Notes under the pieces: generated by a model
Database searches by the model: none
Seen by the model: the letters and a program-made list of their open reading frames with translations, nothing else
What the model was told of the DNA's origin: nothing
Source: Plebeiibacterium sediminum
GTDB taxonomy: Bacteria > Bacteroidota > Bacteroidia > Bacteroidales > Marinilabiliaceae
Length of the DNA stretch: 61,343 nucleotides
Assembly (NCBI RefSeq): GCF_026013605.1
Contig: NZ_JAPDPJ010000037.1
Location: 1 to 61,343 of the forward strand
Direction of reading: 5' to 3'
Shown: positions 8,194 to 17,106 of the stretch, in pieces
Layout of the letters: each line of letters starts with the position of its first letter
How positions within the stretch are numbered: position 1 is the first letter of the stretch
Position numbers and translations under genes: made by a program

Positions 8194-10295
8194 AAAGTCT
8201 TTTTCAAAAGGTTTATAAAATCAATTTTCTTGCAATAATATCCAGTCCATGGATACTTTCATTAATTCCTGCAGCTGTTATTATATTTCTTTTGCCGGAG
8301 ATGTTTACTCCTTATCATTTAACATTGAAAAAAGCCGAAGATATTACTCAGAACAAAAGGCTGACATTTTTCGAAGATCTGGATCAAAATGGAATTAAAG
8401 AGAAAATTGATGTATTGGATTACCGGGGCAAGTTTGCCTGTTGTTTTATTTGGGGGAATAATAATTCGGTAAAACATCAATTTAATTTTTACGGAAAAAT
8501 ACCAGAACAGGAAAATCTTACCATGCCGGTGTTCTGTGATATAAATAAAGATGGCAATCGGGAAGTGTTTGTTTTTACCCAGAAGCAAGATTCTTTGTTT
8601 ATAAATGCGGTTGATTTTTCATCGAAGCGCGTTATTTTAAATGGAAGATTTATTTCAAAGATAGGAATGGTTCCCGGGGTCAAAGATTTTGTTTTACGTC
8701 CAATAATTAATCATGACTATAACGGTGATGGGATTCCTGAAATCTATTTTTTATTAAATGGCTGTTATTCTTTATATCCCCGAAAAATAATGGCTTATGA
8801 TTATGTAAATGATACCCTGATTTCAACCATTAATACTGGTAGCCAACATTTTGTCACTCCTGTTTTAACTCCTGATGATAGTTTAATACTTATAAGTACA
8901 ACCCCTGCAACCAATAATTGTCCTGATGATTTTGTTTATTCTTATCCGGATACATGTGCCCGTATTTTTACATTTAACGACAAGTTGGAATTAGTATCTA
9001 AACCAATCGAATATAGTGGTTCTGGCTGTGTTGTTAGAGGTCCAATTGAGTTTAATAAGCATTTGCAATATGTTGTATTTAATGAAAATAACAGTAATAC
9101 TAACTATATTGTAACTACAGATATTGAAGGTAAGATTATCAATAAAAAGACCGTTCAGCAAGAAGTTAATGGGGGCGGGCTTGTTAGTATAAGCTTAAAT
9201 TCTAATCATCACTTTTTATTGCGTAATAAGGGAGAAGATCTGTTTCATATTTATGAATATAAACCCAAATTAACAGCATTTCAGCAAAGCTCTTTTACAG
9301 AAAAATTACCTAATTCCTCATTGATTCCTTTTGAATTAAGTAATGGGAAATTAGCCTATTTATCAAATGATTATAAAACCAATAAAGTCAATTTATATAT
9401 TGAGCAAATAAACCATGAGCTTTCATTTGAATCAGATTTATATTTTAACTCATATAATTTATATGTACAAAGTAAAATCATTGAACAAGGAGAAATATTA
9501 AAAGTAACCGATCGTCATTTTTTGTATACCTATTTAATCACAACTAATAACTATTATTCCATTCGTTATATTCTTTGGGGTATCATTTATTTATTGAGTA
9601 CAGGTTTTATATTATTGATTTTAAATCTTTATAAACGGCAGGTTAATAAAAGAAATAAGTTGCTTCAAGAAATAGTTTCGCTGCAGCTAAAATTGGTAAC
9701 AGCTCAGTTAGATCCACACTTTGCCTTTAATGCACTAAACCTGGTTTCTGCTAAAATTCTTAAAGGTGATAAATATGAAGCTTATGATTTAATGACTTGC
9801 TTTTCGAGTATGATGCGTTCTGCCATGTCGTTTTCTGAAGTGGTTAGTTGGAGTCTGGAAAAAGAAATGCAGTTTGTTACTGACTATTTAAAATTAATGA
9901 AGGTTCGATTTAAGGATCTTTTTGATTATACTATTGATTATGATAAGGCAATAGATTTGGGGAAGGTTGATATTTCACGCTTGTTAATACAAAACAGTGT
10001 TGAAAATGCCATAAAACACGCTTTTAAAAATATTTCATACAAAGGTTTGGTGAGTATTGTAATCATTCAAAAGCTGGATACGATTACTGTAACAGTAACT
10101 GACAATGGAATAGGCAGGGAAAAAGCCATGCAAAATGAAGTCGCAAATAATAGAAGTGGTGGTAATGGTATTAAGTGGACACGCAAACAAGTTGAAATTT
10201 ATAATAAACTATTTAAAACACATATCGATTTTCAAATTGAAGATAAGCTACCTTCCGGAACTCAAATAATCATTTCTATTCCCTATAAAAAATAG
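8190..10295 (+). CDS. LytS/YehU-type sensor histidine kinase with calcium-loop extracytoplasmic domain
   Basis: A 701-residue membrane kinase, cognate partner of the LytTR regulator that it overlaps by 4 bases. A membrane segment lies near residues 18-37 and a second near 455-475, leaving about 415 residues outside the cytoplasm. That part has three FG-GAP/EF-hand-like calcium loops: DLDQNG (63-68), DINKDG (117-122) and DYNGDG (176-181), suggesting a beta-propeller or integrin-like fold. The cytoplasmic part starts with a short coiled coil. It then has the His_kinase box QLDPHFAFNALN with phosphoacceptor His510, and an ATP-binding domain (QNSVENAIKHA, VTDNGIGRE). The large propeller-like sensor is unusual for LytS proteins, which often carry multi-helix membrane sensors. 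The ligand is unknown. No terminator follows; 10296-10528 holds no gene I can support. Confidence 0.88.
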   Translation: MKSLFQKVYKINFLAIISSPWILSLIPAAVIIFLLPEMFTPYHLTLKKAEDITQNKRLTFFEDLDQNGIKEKIDVLDYRGKFACCFIWGNNNSVKHQFNFYGKIPEQENLTMPVFCDINKDGNREVFVFTQKQDSLFINAVDFSSKRVILNGRFISKIGMVPGVKDFVLRPIINHDYNGDGIPEIYFLLNGCYSLYPRKIMAYDYVNDTLISTINTGSQHFVTPVLTPDDSLILISTTPATNNCPDDFVYSYPDTCARIFTFNDKLELVSKPIEYSGSGCVVRGPIEFNKHLQYVVFNENNSNTNYIVTTDIEGKIINKKTVQQEVNGGGLVSISLNSNHHFLLRNKGEDLFHIYEYKPKLTAFQQSSFTEKLPNSSLIPFELSNGKLAYLSNDYKTNKVNLYIEQINHELSFESDLYFNSYNLYVQSKIIEQGEILKVTDRHFLYTYLITTNNYYSIRYILWGIIYLLSTGFILLILNLYKRQVNKRNKLLQEIVSLQLKLVTAQLDPHFAFNALNLVSAKILKGDKYEAYDLMTCFSSMMRSAMSFSEVVSWSLEKEMQFVTDYLKLMKVRFKDLFDYTIDYDKAIDLGKVDISRLLIQNSVENAIKHAFKNISYKGLVSIVIIQKLDTITVTVTDNGIGREKAMQNEVANNRSGGNGIKWTRKQVEIYNKLFKTHIDFQIEDKLPSGTQIIISIPYKK

Positions 10296-10528
10296 TCCTA
10301 CTCCATATTTCAATCATTTTATTTAAGGTTTTGTTAATCGCTTTATTTAATAAACAGGCCACTTTATTGAAGAAATCATCTACCTGGTTTAATAAAACAA
10401 CAATATCTTTTTTACACTATAAATAGCTTATATTTTTGGCATTATAAATTGTCAATTTGTGAGGTGGTTTTTTATCTAAATGAACTATTTTATGGTGATA
10501 AATTTTAAGCGAATACAGTTTCGTATAA

Positions 10529-10841
10529 ATGTTAGTTTGTGGTGTTCATAATAAGGCTGAAACAATTACAGAAGAAGAACTGAGCCAAGAGAATGAATTC
10601 TCTCACATGAAGATGATTTTAACAACAGCAGTTGAAGATAAAGATGTACAAAGCATTTCCATTTGTCCAAACCCAACCTCTGTAAAAGTAAGGATGATGG
10701 AGCAGCGAATAGTAGAATTGAAATTTATTCCATAACCGGAAGTAAAGTGTTAAAAGCACTGCATTCAAAAAAATATCTAAACCGACTAAAGGAGCATATA
10801 TAGTTAAAGTGGGGACGTATATGAAAAGGTTAATTGTTTAA
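10529..10841 (+). pseudogene. Broken C-terminal end of a T9SS-secreted protein
   Basis: The remains of a type A T9SS sorting domain, split over three frames. The first frame (ATG 10529) reads to SISICPNPTS, the usual YPNPTSG start, then runs out at 10735. A second frame (from about 10690) continues RIEIYSITGSKVLKALHS. After another shift a third frame gives GAYIVKVGTYMKRLIV and stops at 10841. Together these spell a normal sorting domain of about 85 residues interrupted by at least two frameshifts. The passenger part is missing upstream. TCTCACATGAAGATGATT near 10600 also echoes the repeat family of 2805-2997. Confidence 0.7.
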
Positions 10842-10866
10842 AAGCGACAGTTAATTGAAAATTTGG

Positions 10867-10899
10867 AAAGCCATAAGCAATTTGTTTATGGCTTTTCTT
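10867..10899 (+). terminator. Rho-independent terminator after the T9SS remnant
   Basis: A 10-bp perfect stem (AAAGCCATAA with TTATGGCTTT), a 9-base loop and a T-rich tail. It is the terminator of the former gene. Confidence 0.8.
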
Positions 10900-10955
10900 T
10901 TTATGAATTATGAGCACTATTGAAAAATAGAACGATTAGAAATGTATTCTGTTTT

Positions 10956-10963
10956 TATATTTG
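10956..10963 (+). promoter_or_regulatory. Candidate promoter of the AraC-type regulator
   Basis: TATATTTG matches the Bacteroidota -7 element TAnnTTTG and lies 46 bases before the start codon. The -33 TTTG element is not clear. Confidence 0.5.
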
Positions 10964-11009
10964 CAATTAAATTATGCCAACGTAATTTATTTTGCCAAAA
11001 ACATAAAGG

Positions 11010-11852
11010 ATGCAGATAGAAAATATACCTGAAATATATCAACAGGAAAATAGTCAGAATAAAGACCTGTTTATTTACGATTATAAAATGACTGAGGATG
11101 TTGTAAAAAGTAAAGTTCAGCTGAGTATGAATATGTTTAGCTTTTTACAAGTGGGCAAAAAGCAGGTTCATTTTGCGGATGCAACAGCTATGGTGAGTAA
11201 AGATCAGTCCTTATTAATCCGTCAGGGAAACTGGTTGTGGACTGAATTACTGGATAATGACGATATCTATTTCTGTAAACTTTTTTTCTTTTCGGAACAA
11301 ATTCTACTGGATTACTTAAAAAAATACGAATTAAAAGAACCTGAAGCAAAAGAAGAAACTTCATTTTTTATTATAGAAAATGATGAATACATAACGTCGT
11401 TTCTGAGCACTCTATCTAATATTAGTCAAATCCCGGATAAATTTTCGTCTCAAATGTTGAGTATTAAGTTTGAGGAGATTTTAACCTACTTATTAACCAA
11501 GTATGGAGCGGATTTTGAAAAGTATTTGTACTCCCTTATTTCAAAGGAAATCTCTCCCTTTAAAAAAACTGTGGAAAGCAATGCCTACTCCAACCTTAAA
11601 CTTGAGGAGTTTGCATTTTTATGTAATATGAGTCTATCTTCTTTTAAACGACGATTTTTAAGGGAGTTTGGAGAGTCGCCAGGCAAGTGGCTTCAGGATA
11701 AACGCTTGCAAAGAGCGCACGATATCTTACAGGAAGGAGACTTAACAGCATCTGATATTTACTTGGATTTTGGTTATGGAAACCTGTCAAATTTTAGTGC
11801 AGCCTTCAAAAATAAGTTTGGAATAAATCCAACAGAACTTCAAAAGTCTTAA
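11010..11852 (+). CDS. AraC family transcriptional regulator
   Basis: A 280-residue regulator. Residues about 190-280 form the two helix-turn-helix motifs of AraC proteins (LEEFAFLCNMSLSSFKRRF, then the second with DIYLDFGYGNLSNFSAAFK and FGINPTELQ). Residues 1-170 resemble the cupin-like effector or dimer domain of ExsA-type regulators, rich in Phe and Leu, with no recognised ligand motif. It lies upstream of an alcohol dehydrogenase on the same strand across a 307-base gap with no gene, so control of that gene is possible but unproven. Start ATG 11010 follows a TATATTTG box. Confidence 0.88.
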   Translation: MQIENIPEIYQQENSQNKDLFIYDYKMTEDVVKSKVQLSMNMFSFLQVGKKQVHFADATAMVSKDQSLLIRQGNWLWTELLDNDDIYFCKLFFFSEQILLDYLKKYELKEPEAKEETSFFIIENDEYITSFLSTLSNISQIPDKFSSQMLSIKFEEILTYLLTKYGADFEKYLYSLISKEISPFKKTVESNAYSNLKLEEFAFLCNMSLSSFKRRFLREFGESPGKWLQDKRLQRAHDILQEGDLTASDIYLDFGYGNLSNFSAAFKNKFGINPTELQKS

Positions 11853-12103
11853 GTTATTATCATCAGTCTATTCTGTATTGTTGATATATAATTACTTAGG
11901 GTTTAGTATTCAAATGTGTGCGTTGAAATCAGACCATATTTATTCTTAAAATAATACTGTTTTTATATCTTTTTATTCTAAAGTTCTGAATATGAGAATA
12001 TAGATACATTGTTGTACAAGTGGTTTTGGTGGTATAATTAAGGTTGATCTTTTTTCATAAGTGAATGAACCTTTTTAGTAACAACCATCTTCGCCTGTTG
12101 CTA

Positions 12104-12111
12104 TACTTTTG
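12104..12111 (+). promoter_or_regulatory. Candidate promoter of the alcohol dehydrogenase
   Basis: TACTTTTG matches TAnnTTTG, 48 bases before the start codon at 12160. No clear -33 element is seen. The 11853-12159 gap holds no gene. Confidence 0.5.
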
Positions 12112-12159
12112 CCATTGTAAAATTTGAATAGTCAATCAACAAATTAAAATTAAAAGTAA

Positions 12160-13311
12160 ATGGCAAAGTTTATCGTTCCGAAAGAAATATTTCACGGATT
12201 AGGTAGTTTGGAGAATTTGAAAGAAATTAAAGGTAAAAAAGCAGTAGTTGTTACTGGTGGTAGTTCTGTAAAGAAAAACGGATCATTAGGAAACACTATT
12301 GCTTACCTTAAAGAGGCAAATATTGAATCGGCTGTTTTCGAAGGTGTAGAAGCTGATCCTTCTATTGAAACAGTTTTACGAGGAGCTGAATTTTTTAAGC
12401 AAGAACAACCAGATGTAATCATTGGTTTAGGTGGATGTTCTGCTATTGATGCAGCAAAAGCTATGTGGGTATATTACGAATATCCTGATTCAAAACTTGA
12501 AGATTTAGCTGCACCTTTTGCTGTAAAACCATTGCGTAATAAAGCTGTTTTTGTTGCAATTCCTTCTACTAGTGGTACTGGTACTGAGGTTACAGGATTA
12601 TCAGTAATTACAGACAGGGAGAAAGGAACAAAGTACCCAATTGTTTCTCATGAATTAACTCCTGATATCGCAATTATTGATGGTGATTTATGTAAATCAA
12701 TGCCTAAAAACGTAACTGCAAATACTGGTTTAGATGCTTTAAGTCATGGAGTAGAGGCTTATGTTTCAAATATTGCAGATAGATATAATGATGCTTTAGC
12801 TAAGGATGCCATTAGCTTAGTATTTAAAAATCTTCCTACAGTAGTTGAAAATCCTGATAATACAGAAGTTCGTCAGGCAATGCACGATGCTTCTTGTATG
12901 GCAGGTATGGCTTTTACAAATGTGTGGTTAGGTATTGTTCACTCAATGTCTCACCAAGTAGGTGGTACTTTCGGAGTTCCCCACGGTTGTGCCAACGCTA
13001 TTTTAATGCCAAATGTTATCAGATATAATGCTTCAGCAACAGATAAATACAACGATCTTGCTGCATTATTTGGTAAAAAAACAGCGGAGGATTTTGCAAC
13101 AGAAGTAGAAAAATTAAGAACTCAGGTTGGTGTTGCTCCTTCTTTTAAAGAAGCTGGTGTAGATGAAAAAGCATGGGAAGAAAAATTAGATACTATGGTT
13201 GAAAATGCATTAAATGACCCATGTACATTATTTAACCCTAAAAAACCAACCGCTAGTGAAATCAAAGCTATTTATAGAGCTTGTTTCAATGGTGTAGCAT
13301 ACGCAGAATAG
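12160..13311 (+). CDS. Iron-containing alcohol dehydrogenase
   Basis: A 383-residue group III (iron-dependent) alcohol dehydrogenase that interconverts primary alcohols and aldehydes with NAD(P)H. The N-terminal dinucleotide domain has GGSSV and GLGGCSAIDAAKA. The metal ligands are visible: Asp192 and His196 (DALSH), His261 and His275 (HSMSHQVGG...PHG), with the 14-residue spacing typical of the family. Length is normal. It probably disposes of fermentative reducing power, in keeping with the Rex regulator elsewhere in the window. It is monocistronic, with a promoter box at 12104 and a terminator-like hairpin about 240 bases downstream. Substrate cannot be read from the sequence. Confidence 0.93.
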   Translation: MAKFIVPKEIFHGLGSLENLKEIKGKKAVVVTGGSSVKKNGSLGNTIAYLKEANIESAVFEGVEADPSIETVLRGAEFFKQEQPDVIIGLGGCSAIDAAKAMWVYYEYPDSKLEDLAAPFAVKPLRNKAVFVAIPSTSGTGTEVTGLSVITDREKGTKYPIVSHELTPDIAIIDGDLCKSMPKNVTANTGLDALSHGVEAYVSNIADRYNDALAKDAISLVFKNLPTVVENPDNTEVRQAMHDASCMAGMAFTNVWLGIVHSMSHQVGGTFGVPHGCANAILMPNVIRYNASATDKYNDLAALFGKKTAEDFATEVEKLRTQVGVAPSFKEAGVDEKAWEEKLDTMVENALNDPCTLFNPKKPTASEIKAIYRACFNGVAYAE

Positions 13312-13547
13312 TTTGTATATTAACCTGAGAGTCTATTTAATTTATTGATGTAATATCATTAAATATTTGAAAAGTTAAAGTTTCAGATTTTAAATAAAAA
13401 TACTTGTAAAGTGTTGTATTCTTCCTGAAGAAAATGAAAAATAACGGGGGGTTATTTTGAATGATTTTCAGTTAGGATGCACTCTTTGCAGAGTTCTAAA
13501 ATCAATAAAGTATATTGAAATCAGGTTTAAAGTTTATTAGATTTATG

Positions 13548-13585
13548 GAGGCTGTTTCTTTTAATGGAAGCAGCCTCTTTTATTT
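13548..13585 (+). terminator. Rho-independent terminator
   Basis: An 11-bp stem (GAGGCTGTTTC with GAAGCAGCCTC, one G-U pair), an 8-base loop and a T-rich tail. It is far (about 236 bases) from the alcohol dehydrogenase stop. The 13312-13547 stretch holds no gene I can see and may be a long 3' untranslated region or encode a small RNA ending here. Confidence 0.75.
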
Positions 13586-13683
13586 TAATATGGATCCATT
13601 TGATAAAACAAAAGCTCAAGTCAAATTATTAATGGTACTATTAAATAATTTCTTATTTTAAGATCTAAAGTAAATTAGCACTT

Positions 13684-14535
13684 ATGAATACAATTACACT
13701 TAATGATAAAAATATTATCCCAATTTTGGGATTTGGAACATATAAAGCTACCGAAACCGAAGGTGTTAAATCGGTTAAAACAGCAATAGCAAGTGGTTAT
13801 CGCTTAATTGATACGGCTGCAAAATACGAAAATGAAGAAGCTGTTGGTAAAGGTATAAAAGCATCGGGTATTGATAGGGCAGAATTGTTTGTTACAACCA
13901 AAGTTTGGCGCGAGGATATGGGTTACGAGCAAACCATAAGAGCTTTAAATGAATCGCTTAAAAAGTTGCAGTTAGATTATATTGATTTATACCTGATTCA
14001 CTGGCCTGCCAACGAGTTAAATTATAGTAATTGGCAAAAAACAAATGCCGAAGTATGGCGTGCAATGGAAGACCTGCAGGCAGAAGGGAAAATAAAATCT
14101 ATTGGTGTCAGTAATTTTTGGACTGAACATCTTGATGCTTTATTACAAACAGCTAAAGTTGTACCTGCTGTAAATCAGATCGAGTTTCATCCGGGTTATT
14201 GGCAACCTGAACTAACTCAATATTGCAAAGACCATGGTATTGTTATCGAAGCCTGGTCTCCACTAGCAAGAGGGAAAATCTTTGGAAGCGATGTGTTGAA
14301 CAATATAGCTCAAAAGCATAATAAATCAATTTCGCAGGTTGCTATCCGTTGGATCATTCAACATGGAGCAGTTGTTATTCCTAAGTCAACCACTGTAGCA
14401 CGAATCCAGGAAAATATGGATGTGTTTGGTTTTGAACTATCTGAGGATGAAATGAAAACAATCGATGATTTACCGGAGATGGGCTTTAGTGGTGAATTGC
14501 CAAATATATGGCCGGATAGGGTTAAGGTAGACTAA
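13684..14535 (+). CDS. Aldo/keto reductase
   Basis: A 283-residue NADPH-dependent oxidoreductase of the aldo/keto reductase superfamily that reduces aldehydes or ketones. The catalytic tetrad is present: Asp43, Tyr48, Lys73 and His106 (DTAAKYEN, TTKVW, YLIHWP). The substrate and cofactor signatures follow, with GVSNFW, EAWSPLARGK and the C-terminal IPKSTTVARI phosphate-binding motif. It resembles 2,5-diketo-gluconate reductase or glyoxal reductase types. It follows the alcohol dehydrogenase after a terminator, so it is a separate unit. Upstream ATG 13684 is preceded only by AT-rich sequence, without a Shine-Dalgarno site. Confidence 0.92.
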   Translation: MNTITLNDKNIIPILGFGTYKATETEGVKSVKTAIASGYRLIDTAAKYENEEAVGKGIKASGIDRAELFVTTKVWREDMGYEQTIRALNESLKKLQLDYIDLYLIHWPANELNYSNWQKTNAEVWRAMEDLQAEGKIKSIGVSNFWTEHLDALLQTAKVVPAVNQIEFHPGYWQPELTQYCKDHGIVIEAWSPLARGKIFGSDVLNNIAQKHNKSISQVAIRWIIQHGAVVIPKSTTVARIQENMDVFGFELSEDEMKTIDDLPEMGFSGELPNIWPDRVKVD

Positions 14536-14558
14536 AGTTTTGACCATAAATGGATGTT

Positions 14559-14616
14559 ACATATTTTCACCTTCATAACACGATTAATCAGTAAGATCAG
14601 AAGGTGTAAAATATGT
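14559..14616. repeat. Long inverted repeat after the aldo/keto reductase
   Basis: Arms ACATATTTTCACCTTC (14559-14574) and GAAGGTGTAAAATATGT (14600-14616) are complementary except for one bulge, with a 25-base loop. There is no T run, so it may be a bidirectional terminator between this gene and the minus-strand remnant at 14645, or a small mobile repeat. Confidence 0.6.
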
Positions 14617-14644
14617 ATTGGTTGATATCGCTAAGGACTTAACT

Positions 14645-14761
14645 TTAATCTTTAATTTCAGGAGCAGATTCTTCAATAATCTCTGCCAGTAAGTTCTTTA
14701 TTTCAAGAATATCCTTATTGAATCTATTAATGGTGTTATTGCTTATGGCAAAATAGCACAC
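14645..14761 (-). pseudogene. Short coding remnant
   Basis: A 38-codon open frame on the minus strand reads ...SNNTINRFNKDILEIKNLL and ends EESAPEIKD. It has the amphipathic, Lys/Glu/Leu pattern of a real protein end, but only a GTG could start it and a stop lies just upstream. It looks like the C-terminal stub of a lost gene; a true small protein is less likely. The rest of 14536-15057 shows no gene. Confidence 0.35.
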
Positions 14762-14973
14762 TTTAATTCAACTTTTTTTATAAAATTGTTTTTACGATTG
14801 TCGATTATGTGGTTTCTCATTAGATATAAAGTTGTCTTCTAAATGTTCTTTGTGTGTCAATAATGTATTAAGTTTTCTTTTATAGAAGGGCTTTTTGTAT
14901 CATTTTACAAAAAATAGCGTATACTTGCCAATTATCATTTTTTATCTCCAATCATTCTACTCCTCATATTGTG

Positions 14974-14988
14974 AGTGCGCAAATTTGT
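14974..14988 (+). promoter_or_regulatory. Shared motif upstream of the PAS kinase
   Basis: AGTGCGCAAATTTG (14974-14987) is identical to 17998-18011, upstream of the lone receiver gene. CAAATTTG is one base from the -7 consensus TAnnTTTG, so it may be part of a promoter or a regulator site shared by both units. Confidence 0.45.
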
Positions 14989-15057
14989 TCAAGCAAATAC
15001 TTGTACTAATATGCCATGCTGTTATAATAATAAACCCTTAAGAACTGTAATTAATTA

Positions 15058-17100
15058 ATGTCTAATTCATCAGTCAGTCTAAGTGCAGAAAAGCATTATT
15101 TATTTAATAAAAAACTAACAGAAATAACCCTGTTGGCAATGAGTATCTTTGTGTTGCCATTTTTAATCTATGTTAATTTCTTTAGTCATATGCAGGATGT
15201 ATACAGTCCTGCTATTGTAAAATCGAATTTTATACTGTTATGCATTGTCACATTAGTTTTGGTATTAATTAAATTTATTAGCTACACATTTAAAAGAATA
15301 ATAATACTTGGATTAATTTTTTATATAGCAGGAACCGGATTCATGCTGGGTAGTATAGAATTATTATCCATAACATTAGTTGTTTTAAATACCTATACTA
15401 TTCTAACATCTACCTTAAAAAAATCCATAACCATAATGGCATATTCGGTATTAGTATTAATATTGATGCCATATCTGTTACATCATGAAATTCTAACCTT
15501 TTATTACGAAGCTGCAGCGTATCATTCTGATTATAGAATTTTGGTCATTAGGATATTTGAAGCCTTAATAGGTTTAGGTTTTGTGTCTTCATTGATTTAT
15601 GCTGTCAATCAGAACAATAAAAGTATTATTGAACAACTGGAAAAAGAAGTAAATGAATCAAACCTTTTAAATAAAAGTTTGGTGCGTGAAGTTGCCGAAA
15701 GAAAAAAGGCTCAGATGCAGGCTAATGAATATGCTGCTAATTTTATTTCATTATATGATAACAGTTACGATGGTTTTATGATTCTGTCAAAAGACAATAT
15801 TATCAAAGATGTAAATCAAGCCTTATTAGATATTACTGGTTATGATCGTAATGAGATGATTGGTAAAGATGGAATATTTTTCCTTTCAAGGGAATCGCGA
15901 GAGATAATTGAGCGAATAAATGATGGGGATCAGGAAAAAGGTATTTTTAATTTACTGATAGATGCTTTTGATAAATATGGCAAACGACAAGTATTACTAA
16001 CGCAAAGGGTTGTTATTAATTTTGAAGATAGTGTTAGTTTTTTAGTGGTTTTAAAGGATGTTACAAAACAAACCTTAGCACAAGATGAGTTACAAAAACG
16101 AGAACTATTATACAGAACATTATTTGAGCAAATAAATGATTCAATTCTAATCATTAATGGAGCCCAAATAATAGATTATAATTCTGTAGCTAAAAGTCTG
16201 TATTCTGATATAGAAAAGAATATATTAGATAATGTTCCATATGTAAATTTAGAAAAGGGAGTTATTGAATTTGATGAATCTTTAGATCTTCATTTAACAA
16301 TACAAGATGCTATAGAAAGAAAAGTGGATACTTTTGAGTGGATGCATAAGCTACCTAATGGAAAACCTCCTGTTTTTACGCTGGTAAATATTTTACCATT
16401 AAAAGAATTGGGTGTTAATCATTATATGATTGTAGAACGGGATATTACAGACCGAAAACGTAATCAAAATCTTGTATTAAACTCAATTATTCAAACGGAA
16501 GAGAATGAACGCAAACGAATATCATCGGATTTACATGATGGTATCGGTCCTATTCTAACTACCATTAAATTATATACGCAGGCTCTTTTAGATGCACCAA
16601 CAGAAGAAAAGCAGAACGTTATAAAAGATAAATTAATAAATATTGTTGAGGAGGCTGTAAGTAGTATTTCTGATATTTCATTTAATATTAGTCCGCATAT
16701 TTTGGTAAATTATGGAATTGTAGCCGCAGTAGAGTCCTTTATCAAGAAATTTAATATTACCGAAAAACTGCATATTGAGTTTAAACACAATAATGTACAA
16801 CGTATAGTTGAAAACAAAGAAATTACGATTTACCGATTATTTACTGAATTGATCAATAATACACTGAAACATGCCAATGCTACAAAGGTTGGTTTTACCA
16901 TAGAAGAAAAAGAAAATTTTATAGAATTACTATATAGTGATGATGGTAAAGGATTCGATCCTGAACTTGTCACTTCAAACTCATTAGGAATGGGATTGGG
17001 GAATTTAAAGAGTAGAGTTCAGGCCTTTGATGGTCAGTTTCTTTTACGTAGTGCAGAAGGCGAAGGAATGGAAGTACATATTAAAATGCCTAAAGATTAA
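15058..17100 (+). CDS. Membrane sensor histidine kinase with two PAS-like domains (HisKA_3 type)
   Basis: A 680-residue kinase. Residues about 15-185 contain six membrane segments with short loops, probably the sensor or anchor. A coiled coil at 190-225 leads to a PAS domain (about 228-345, YDNSYDGFMILSKDN, ITGYDRNEMIGK) and a second PAS-like domain (about 350-470). The HisKA_3 box is ERKRISSDLHDGIGPIL with phosphoacceptor His493. The HATPase domain follows, with ELINNTLKHANA and the G box DDGKGFDP, SLGMGLGNLKSR. This is the NarX/DegS-like kinase class, which pairs with LuxR-type regulators. The next gene, 6 bases downstream, is exactly such a regulator. The stimulus is unknown; the downstream barrel and phosphate-binding-like proteins may be targets. 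Confidence 0.9.
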   Translation: MSNSSVSLSAEKHYLFNKKLTEITLLAMSIFVLPFLIYVNFFSHMQDVYSPAIVKSNFILLCIVTLVLVLIKFISYTFKRIIILGLIFYIAGTGFMLGSIELLSITLVVLNTYTILTSTLKKSITIMAYSVLVLILMPYLLHHEILTFYYEAAAYHSDYRILVIRIFEALIGLGFVSSLIYAVNQNNKSIIEQLEKEVNESNLLNKSLVREVAERKKAQMQANEYAANFISLYDNSYDGFMILSKDNIIKDVNQALLDITGYDRNEMIGKDGIFFLSRESREIIERINDGDQEKGIFNLLIDAFDKYGKRQVLLTQRVVINFEDSVSFLVVLKDVTKQTLAQDELQKRELLYRTLFEQINDSILIINGAQIIDYNSVAKSLYSDIEKNILDNVPYVNLEKGVIEFDESLDLHLTIQDAIERKVDTFEWMHKLPNGKPPVFTLVNILPLKELGVNHYMIVERDITDRKRNQNLVLNSIIQTEENERKRISSDLHDGIGPILTTIKLYTQALLDAPTEEKQNVIKDKLINIVEEAVSSISDISFNISPHILVNYGIVAAVESFIKKFNITEKLHIEFKHNNVQRIVENKEITIYRLFTELINNTLKHANATKVGFTIEEKENFIELLYSDDGKGFDPELVTSNSLGMGLGNLKSRVQAFDGQFLLRSAEGEGMEVHIKMPKD

Positions 17101-17106
17101 AACAAG

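Noticed and set aside
10296-10528. Additional gene before the T9SS remnant
   Set aside because: All frames are short or broken, with no start and no protein-like pattern.
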